This document shows, piece by piece, positions 59,695-64,000 of a stretch of DNA of 64,000 bases. Position 1 is the first letter of the stretch. Each line of letters starts with the position of its first letter. The translations under genes were made by a program, and so were the position numbers. This DNA comes from Luteimonas galliterrae (lineage in GTDB: Bacteria; Pseudomonadota; Gammaproteobacteria; Xanthomonadales; Xanthomonadaceae), in NCBI RefSeq assembly GCF_023374055.1, contig NZ_JAMBEP010000001.1, positions 868,001 to 932,000 of the forward strand. The letters run 5' to 3'. The notes below the pieces were generated by a model, which worked only from the letters and a program-made list of their open reading frames with translations, did not search any database and had not been told where the DNA came from.

Positions 59695-60351
59695 TTACGG
59701 CTCGATCGTTGGCCACAAACTTTCAATCAGCCGCGCGTTTTCTTCTAAGTCCTGCATCGTCTTCTTTCGAGGTTTGCGGCCTCGATAAAGGACCCCCGTA
59801 AATAGATCGATGTACTCTAGCTGTTGGGGTTTTAACTCCACCCCATTCTGCTTGAGAATCCAGTAGGCAATTTCAAGCGTAATCCGTGCCACTTCCGGGC
59901 TGCACTGCTCAGCCTTCTCATTGAAATATATAAAGCGCTCTTCCTTACCTTCATATGCCACCAAATCCGGAGAGAGACGAAGCTCAAGATTCCGGATGTA
60001 TGCTTGGCAGCGAGGAAATGAGATCGGCTTCAACCCGCGCTGGGCGTGCTCTGAATTCAAAAATTCGCCCAGCACCCTGGTTAGATGCATACGTTGAGGT
60101 GCGTTACGCATCCTCTGAATTTGGGCTCGGGTATCAACTAAACTTTCAGGGCCACGCTCTAGAAAAGCGCGAATTCCGCGCTTCGAGATTGCGTAGTACG
60201 GCTGCTTGAAAACTTGCGGTTCCAATCTCGGGAACTTCTGATCTCGCAGTAACCGTATTTGGTCTGCACCGGGCAATAAGAAATACTTTGCCGCGTTTCT
60301 GGCAGACAACCGGGGATTCAAAATTACATGGGGTTTAGGGACAGCGCTCAT
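59695..60351 (-). CDS. Hypothetical island protein, 218 residues
   Basis: This soluble protein has a basic N-terminus (LSARNAAKYFLLPGADQIRLLRDQKFPRLEPQVF) that could be a winged-helix-like DNA-binding segment. The middle, LRLSPDLVAYEGKEERFIYFNEKAEQCSPEVARITLEIAYWILKQNG, has an acidic-strand-acidic-Lys arrangement (SPDLVAY, then FIYFNEK) that loosely resembles a PD-(D/E)XK nuclease core. It ends in a basic Arg/Lys stretch. The AT-rich composition contrasts with the chromosome. The nuclease idea is only a visual resemblance; no family was recognised. Confidence 0.6.
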   Translation of the reverse strand: MSAVPKPHVILNPRLSARNAAKYFLLPGADQIRLLRDQKFPRLEPQVFKQPYYAISKRGIRAFLERGPESLVDTRAQIQRMRNAPQRMHLTRVLGEFLNSEHAQRGLKPISFPRCQAYIRNLELRLSPDLVAYEGKEERFIYFNEKAEQCSPEVARITLEIAYWILKQNGVELKPQQLEYIDLFTGVLYRGRKPRKKTMQDLEENARLIESLWPTIEP

Positions 60352-60417
60352 ATCTGTTTGATTTCCTTTTGCATCTACGAATGAAAAAAGGGCGACATCG
60401 CTGTCCCCTTCCGTTTC

Positions 60418-60564
60418 TCATTTACCGCGCGATTTCGACGGCGACGGTTTCGGAACGTTGTTGCGTTCCTTGACCGTGGTCGATTTGTGCGTTTCGGCGT
60501 ATTGCTTGGTGACGAACTCGCCGGACTTCGCACTGCGGTACTGAGTGGTCTTCTTGTCGCTCAT
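60418..60564 (-). CDS. Small basic protein, 48 residues
   Basis: The frame encodes MSDKKTTQYRSAKSGEFVTK followed by QYAETHKSTTVKERNNVPKP and a basic SPSKSRGK end. The motif YRSA.SGEFVTK.YAE.H..TTV is shared by small uncharacterised proteins often found in genomic islands of proteobacteria. It is too short to appear among long frames but has codon use consistent with coding. Located in the tRNA-Leu island, upstream of the 218-residue gene on the same strand and 121 bases from a divergent promoter. Function is unknown. Confidence 0.65.
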   Translation of the reverse strand: MSDKKTTQYRSAKSGEFVTKQYAETHKSTTVKERNNVPKPSPSKSRGK

Positions 60565-60685
60565 TGCGATTCACCTCTGGTCGTTGGTTGGATTCAGTCA
60601 TTGCGACTGCCCAACGGAACACCGCCGTCCCCAAGTAGGGATCGAAGATGGCCACTTGGCCGGAAGTGGAGACCTGCATAGATGC

Positions 60686-60715
60686 TTGCCGAAAGGGGCC
60701 ATATCGGCCTATACT
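60686..60715 (+). promoter_or_regulatory. Sigma-70-like promoter for a candidate small RNA
   Basis: TTGCCG (60686-60691), 18 bases, TATACT (60710-60715). It faces a 130-base region with no reading frame that ends in a strong terminator. Confidence 0.6.
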
Positions 60716-60721
60716 TTCGTG

Positions 60722-60853
60722 TCTGCCAGGACGGGCAGCTAACGCGATCCACTATCCGAACCATTGGACAGTCTGTTCAGGTTCTAGGTTGTGGTTCCCT
60801 CCTTAGCTGTCAGTTGTAGAACAAGCGCCCCGCCCATGCGGGGCGTTTTTTTT
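60722..60853 (+). ncRNA. Candidate small RNA in the tRNA-Leu island
   Basis: The segment runs from the predicted start just after the promoter at 60686 to a perfect terminator: CGCCCCGC-CCAT-GCGGGGCG at 60826-60845 followed by eight T. It contains another hairpin at 60758-60784 (GAACC pairs with GGTTC around an inner GACAG/CTGTT stem). No convincing reading frame is present. The product could be a regulatory RNA of the island or a decayed gene's leader. The terminator is certain; the RNA is inferred. Confidence 0.55.
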
Positions 60854-61174
60854 GGGACAGTTCGTCTCGATTTTATCACCCTTTAACGAATTAACAAGCA
60901 CCTGCAACCACTATATGTGGTCTCATCAGATGAGACAGACCACTACACACAGTGTTTCCACCCCGTTACCCACAAGAAACCTGAACGACATATTGGCTCG
61001 TGGCAACGGCACAATCCTCTCCCCTTAAACTACCGCCACCACGACGGAATTGTGATGGTAGTCACGTTTTTCAAGGGCTTCGAGGCGAAAAAAGGGTCGA
61101 CAGCTCTGGGAGATGCCGACCCTGCACCCACCAAGCGGAATGTGCGTTACGTTGGGCGCCCGATTCGCATATCC

Positions 61175-61281
61175 GCCGTAGTGGCCCAAGCGATACGTTG
61201 GACCCCACACCGCATGCATCAAGATGCGGTCGGCACCGCTGGAGCGTGTGGGTTCGAGTCCCCACCTTCGCACCAAGAAAA
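61175..61281 (+). repeat. Decayed tRNA-Leu copy; direct repeat of the tRNA-Leu 3' end (att-like)
   Basis: Bases 61243-61281 repeat 58717-58756 (the tRNA-Leu variable-arm end, T-arm, acceptor, CCA and the following AAGAAAAA), with one inserted C and one lost G. Upstream, 61175-61197 also resembles the 5' end of the same tRNA (about 18 of 23 positions). The T-loop insertion and broken acceptor mean it cannot be a working tRNA. It marks the right boundary of the island; an intervening 60854-61174 stretch shows no convincing gene. Confidence 0.8.
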
Positions 61282-61285
61282 AAGG

Positions 61286-61311
61286 GTTAGGCTTCGCAGC
61301 CTGACTTTTTT
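61286..61311 (+). terminator. Rho-independent terminator, probably the original end of the tRNA-Leu unit
   Basis: GTTAGGCT-TCGC-AGCCTGAC with one wobble, followed by six T. Stronger than the hairpin after the intact tRNA, and placed at the same distance from the duplicated tRNA end. Confidence 0.85.
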
Positions 61312-61364
61312 ATGTGGCGACTATCCATCGGCCCCATCGGAGCCTGGGTCAACGGAGAACCGGG

Positions 61365-61847
61365 GTGGAAGTCAGGACTGCCTACGAAACGGAGCTCGAT
61401 GCCTTGGCCCGGCTTTGGCACGAAGGGTGGGTCGATTCGCATGCGCCTATCCTGCCGCCGGCGCTCGCCAAGTACCGGACGCTGGAGAGTTTCAGAAGCA
61501 GGCTGCAATCACTCATGCCGCAGGTGCGGGTAATAGGCGAACCCGGGCAGCCGCTCGGGTTGTGCATCACCCGGGGCGACGAGCTCTATCAACTCTTCGT
61601 TTCGGCCGCCGCGCGAGGCACCGGAGTCGCCGTTGCCCTATTGGCCGATGGCGAGGCGCGGTTGCGCGATCGCGGCGTCCATGCCACTTGGCTGACCTGT
61701 GCGATAGGCAATCACCGGGCGGCGAGGTTCTACGAGAAAAACGGCTGGGTGCTGGCGGGAAACATGATCGATGAGTTGCCGACCCCCGATGGCGCATTCC
61801 CGCTCGAAGTGTGGCGTTTCGAGAAAACGCTGAGCCAGTCCGCGTAG
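61365..61847 (+). CDS. GNAT-family N-acetyltransferase
   Basis: This 160-residue protein has the GNAT acetyl-CoA loop VSAAARGTGVAVALLADGEARLRDRG and the C-terminal NHRAARFYEKNGW motif, in the usual order. The GTG at 61365 is chosen because GGAG lies eight bases upstream and it matches the typical start (VRTAYETELDALARLWHEGW). A longer frame from 61314 begins next to the terminator and is unlikely. Substrate unknown; it is the first chromosomal gene to the right of the tRNA island. Confidence 0.85.
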   Translation: MEVRTAYETELDALARLWHEGWVDSHAPILPPALAKYRTLESFRSRLQSLMPQVRVIGEPGQPLGLCITRGDELYQLFVSAAARGTGVAVALLADGEARLRDRGVHATWLTCAIGNHRAARFYEKNGWVLAGNMIDELPTPDGAFPLEVWRFEKTLSQSA

Positions 61848-61877
61848 CTCGGGTAAGCGCAGCGCACCCGGGATTCG
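61846..61877. repeat. Palindromic unit 'CGGGTAAGCGCAGCGCACCCG'
   Basis: GCTCGGGTAAGCGCAGCGCA continues to CCCGGGATT, a short imperfect hairpin touching the end of the GNAT gene (its TAG overlaps the first bases). The 219-base gap to the next gene shows nothing else. Confidence 0.65.
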
Positions 61878-62066
61878 GCGCATAACGCGGCTGCTCGTTC
61901 TCCTGCCGATTTGCGCGAGCGCTACGCAAACGCGTCTAGCACACAAATGTCTAACGCGCCGAGTCCGGCTCGGCAAGCACCGGTACGGTCATTTCCGGCA
62001 GCGCCAATAGCCTGCAGCCTGCCCATGCGCGTGGGTTAAATTGACGGCACTACAGGAGAGCCTGCC

Positions 62067-62510
62067 ATGCCCCATCGTTTTGTCTTGTCGCTGCCGATCG
62101 CCGCCCTGCTCGCCTGTCTGCCCGCCTTCGCCTCCGATGCCGATGACGTCAAGGCGATCCTGCAGGCCGAAACCGAGATCTGCGCGGCGTTCGAGCGCGA
62201 GGATGCGCAATGGCTGGAGCAGCATCTGGACCCGACGTTCACCCTGACCAGTTCCACCGGCAAAGTCACCACCCGCGCCGACGAAGTCGCCGACCTGCGC
62301 CGCGGCACGCGATACGACGTGTTCCGCAACCGCGATACGGTCGTCCGCCTGTACGGCGACGCCGCGGTGACCACCGGCATCACGCGGGTCGAGGGCAAGA
62401 GCGACGGCAAGCCCTATTCGCTGGATTTCCAGTTCACCGACACTTACGTACGCAAGCCCGAGGGTTGGGTGATCGTGGCCAGCCATGCGTCGCGTTTGCC
62501 GGTGAAGTGA
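62067..62510 (+). CDS. Exported NTF2-like protein (DUF4440 type)
   Basis: This 147-residue protein has a signal peptide (VLSLPIAALLACLPAFA) and an NTF2/SnoaL-like domain of about 120 residues: VKAILQAETEICAAFEREDAQWLEQHLDPTFTLTSSTG, then YGDAAVTTGITRVEGKSDGKPYSLDFQFTDTYVRKPEGWVIVASHASRL. The family shape is that of small-molecule-binding or enzyme-like proteins; no substrate can be given. AGGAGA lies upstream of the ATG. Confidence 0.82.
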   Translation: MPHRFVLSLPIAALLACLPAFASDADDVKAILQAETEICAAFEREDAQWLEQHLDPTFTLTSSTGKVTTRADEVADLRRGTRYDVFRNRDTVVRLYGDAAVTTGITRVEGKSDGKPYSLDFQFTDTYVRKPEGWVIVASHASRLPVK

Positions 62511-62529
62511 CGTATTCACCGTTCTCGTG

Positions 62530-62608
62530 TCATCCCGAGCGCAGCGAGGGATCTGCTAACGCGGAATGTGAGGAAGAGCTCGCGGCTAAAGCCGCTCCTA
62601 CGAAGAGC
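62530..62608. repeat. Chimeric palindromic repeats upstream of the MFS gene
   Basis: A 'CATCCCGAGCGCAGCGAGGG' unit is joined to a single right arm of the AAGAGCTCGCGGCTAAAGCC / GCTCCTACG family without its left partner. The rest of the 285-base gap (62609-62795) shows no gene; it should hold the MFS promoter. Confidence 0.7.
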
Positions 62609-62795
62609 GGTCTGCTATGCGGGTGTTCCCCCGCCGCTCTTGTCGTGTAGAATCGCCGCTCGGTTCGCCGAGGCCGCCGCTATGAGAATTGTTTTTTAAC
62701 TGACAAGCCGCACCGCTCCCGGGTCGCCTGACCCCGGATGCCCCTTGTCCCGCCGCGGCCCATGGCCGCGCGCCTCCATTCTCGGAAACCCACTC

Positions 62796-64000
62796 ATGTC
62801 TCTTACCGACTTTCGCGCCGGCAAGGCCGCGATCGCCTTCATTCTGGTCACCGCGATGCTGGACATCGTGGCGATGGGCATCGTCATTCCGGTGCTGCCG
62901 ACGCTGATCGAACAGTTCACCGGCTCCAATGCCCGCGCCGGCGTGATCAACGGCGTGTTCGTGGCGCTGTGGGCGCTGATGCAGTTCGTCGCGTCGCCGA
63001 TCATCGGCTCGCTGTCCGACCAGTATGGACGCCGGCCGGTGATCCTGCTCTCCACCGCAGGCTTGGCCGCCGACTACGTGCTGATGGCCGTGGCGCCCGA
63101 CCTGTGGTGGCTGGCGCTGGGCCGCATCGTCGCCGGCATCACGTCGGCAAGTTTCACCACGGTGTACGCGTACATGGCCGACATCACCGAACCGGAACAG
63201 CGTGCGCGCGGCTACGGGCTGATCGGCGCCGCGTTCAGCGCCGGCTTCGTCGCAGGACCGCTGCTGGGCGGCGTGCTGGGCGAAATTTCGCCGCGTGCGC
63301 CGTTCTGGACGGCGGCGGCGATGAGCGGCGTCGCGTTCCTGTACGGCGCCCTCATTCTGCCCGAGTCGCTGCCGCCGGAAAAACGCATGGCGTTCTCGTG
63401 GCGCCGCGCCAATCCGCTGGGCGCGATGCGGCTGCTGCAGTCGCATCACGAATTGCTCGGCCTGGCCGGCGTCAACTTCCTGCTGTACTTCGCCCACCAC
63501 GTGTTTTCGGCGGTGTTCGTGCTGTACGCCGGCTACCGCTACGGGTGGAGCCCGTGGCAGGTGGGCGTGTTGTTGGCGATGGTCGGCGTACTCGACATGC
63601 TCGTCCAGGGCGTTCTGGTCGGACCGGTAGTGAAGCGTTTCGGCGACCGCAAGACGATGGTGTTCGGCCTGTTCGCCGGCGCGGTCGGCATCGCCTGCAT
63701 GGGACTGGCGCCGAGCGGACTGCTGTTCGCGCTGGCGATGCTGCCGAACGCGCTGTGGGGCCTGGCGATGCCGACGATCCAGTCGCTGATGACGCAACGC
63801 GTCTCCGAATCCGAACAGGGCCAGTTGCAGGGCGCCAACAACAGCGTCGCCAGCATCGCCGGCGTGCTGTCGCCGTTGTTCTTCGGCACGCTTTACGCGG
63901 TATCGATCGGGCCTGATGCGCGCTTGCCGCATCCCGGCGCGGCCTTCTTGATCGCAGCGCTGGTGCTGGCCTTCGCAGGCGTGATCGGCTGGCGCGTTGC
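62796..64000 (+). CDS. MFS transporter, TetA/drug:H+ antiporter-like, partial at the right edge
   Basis: The frame runs from the ATG at 62796 off the window end (about 401 residues, the C-terminus missing). It has about 12 expected helices, of which eleven are seen. The MFS motif A variant is GSLSDQYGRRPVIL in the loop after helix 2, and motif C-like GFVAGPLLGGVLG is in helix 5. The N-terminus AFILVTAMLDIVAMGIVIPVLPTL matches tetracycline-resistance-type exporters (TetA/TCR1 group). The actual substrate cannot be assigned; such proteins often export drugs or metabolites. Confidence 0.88.
   Translation, partial: MSLTDFRAGKAAIAFILVTAMLDIVAMGIVIPVLPTLIEQFTGSNARAGVINGVFVALWALMQFVASPIIGSLSDQYGRRPVILLSTAGLAADYVLMAVAPDLWWLALGRIVAGITSASFTTVYAYMADITEPEQRARGYGLIGAAFSAGFVAGPLLGGVLGEISPRAPFWTAAAMSGVAFLYGALILPESLPPEKRMAFSWRRANPLGAMRLLQSHHELLGLAGVNFLLYFAHHVFSAVFVLYAGYRYGWSPWQVGVLLAMVGVLDMLVQGVLVGPVVKRFGDRKTMVFGLFAGAVGIACMGLAPSGLLFALAMLPNALWGLAMPTIQSLMTQRVSESEQGQLQGANNSVASIAGVLSPLFFGTLYAVSIGPDARLPHPGAAFLIAALVLAFAGVIGWRV

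Noticed and set aside
61175-61275. Second functional tRNA gene
   Set aside because: The T-loop has an extra base and the acceptor strand has lost one, so the cloverleaf cannot close properly.
60917-61774. 285-residue frame across the island border
   Set aside because: Crosses the decayed tRNA copy and terminator and overlaps the GNAT gene in another frame; Arg-rich nonsense.

Overview
The window is a high-GC gammaproteobacterial chromosome segment. It looks like a member of the Lysobacteraceae/Xanthomonadaceae, probably Lysobacter-like. The pointers are an Oar-type TonB receptor tied to sugar catabolism, a zwf-glk-pgl-edd-eda Entner-Doudoroff cluster, a complete ccmABCDEFGHI operon, a DUF3247-like small protein, and intergenic spacers packed with paired palindromic repeats of the kinds common in this family. 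Genus and species cannot be fixed from sequence reading alone.

Layout. 1-3173: most of smc, minus strand, cut by the left edge. 3495-10358: a YtrA-type GntR regulator with its operator, an ABC ATPase, a large membrane protein, an S9 peptidase and an MscS channel. 10516-32136: a two-armed sugar-utilisation locus. A MalK/UgpC-type ATPase (minus) diverges from bglA-zwf-glk-pgl-edd-eda (plus). A minus-strand run then carries lacI, a TonB receptor, a GH144-type lipoprotein, a sugar-binding lipoprotein, two permeases and a large discoidin-domain glycosidase-like protein. Three copies of a TGTAANCGNTTACA operator (bglA/malK promoter, TonB-receptor promoter, lacI promoter) tie both arms to one LacI repressor. 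The inferred flow is: extracellular or periplasmic beta-glucan (beta-1,2-glucan if the GH144 call holds), TonB receptor, surface or periplasmic hydrolases, ABC import, beta-glucosidase, glucokinase, Entner-Doudoroff pathway.

32377-39042: an Rhs polymorphic-toxin insertion. A 1651-residue Rhs protein overlaps a 71-residue putative immunity protein that resembles the C-terminal domain of ribosomal protein L7/L12. The pair is flanked by a decayed bolA copy on one side and intact bolA-yciI on the other. 39470-48582: scpA-scpB-rluB (rluB with a very long Gly/Arg/Pro tail), small conserved proteins, an FAD oxidoreductase, a YafV/YbdL omega-amidase and transaminase pair, and a DUF3293 protein. 48618-56058: the cytochrome c maturation operon ccmA-I, invaded by at least five palindromic repeat blocks. 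56179-58583: a metX-family acyltransferase, cysteine dioxygenase and a DUF2214 membrane protein.

58663-61311: tRNA-Leu(CAA) followed by an AT-rich mini-island. It holds four small minus-strand genes and a candidate small RNA, and ends in a decayed tRNA-Leu 3' repeat. No integrase is visible. 61365-64000: a GNAT acetyltransferase, a secreted NTF2-like protein and an MFS transporter cut by the right edge.

The most unusual theme is that the palindromic repeats are not confined to spacers. Two repeat pairs are read in frame as the N-terminal part of signal peptides (S9 peptidase and discoidin-domain glycosidase). One supplies the start codon of ccmH. Two supply stop codons (malK-like gene, ybdL).
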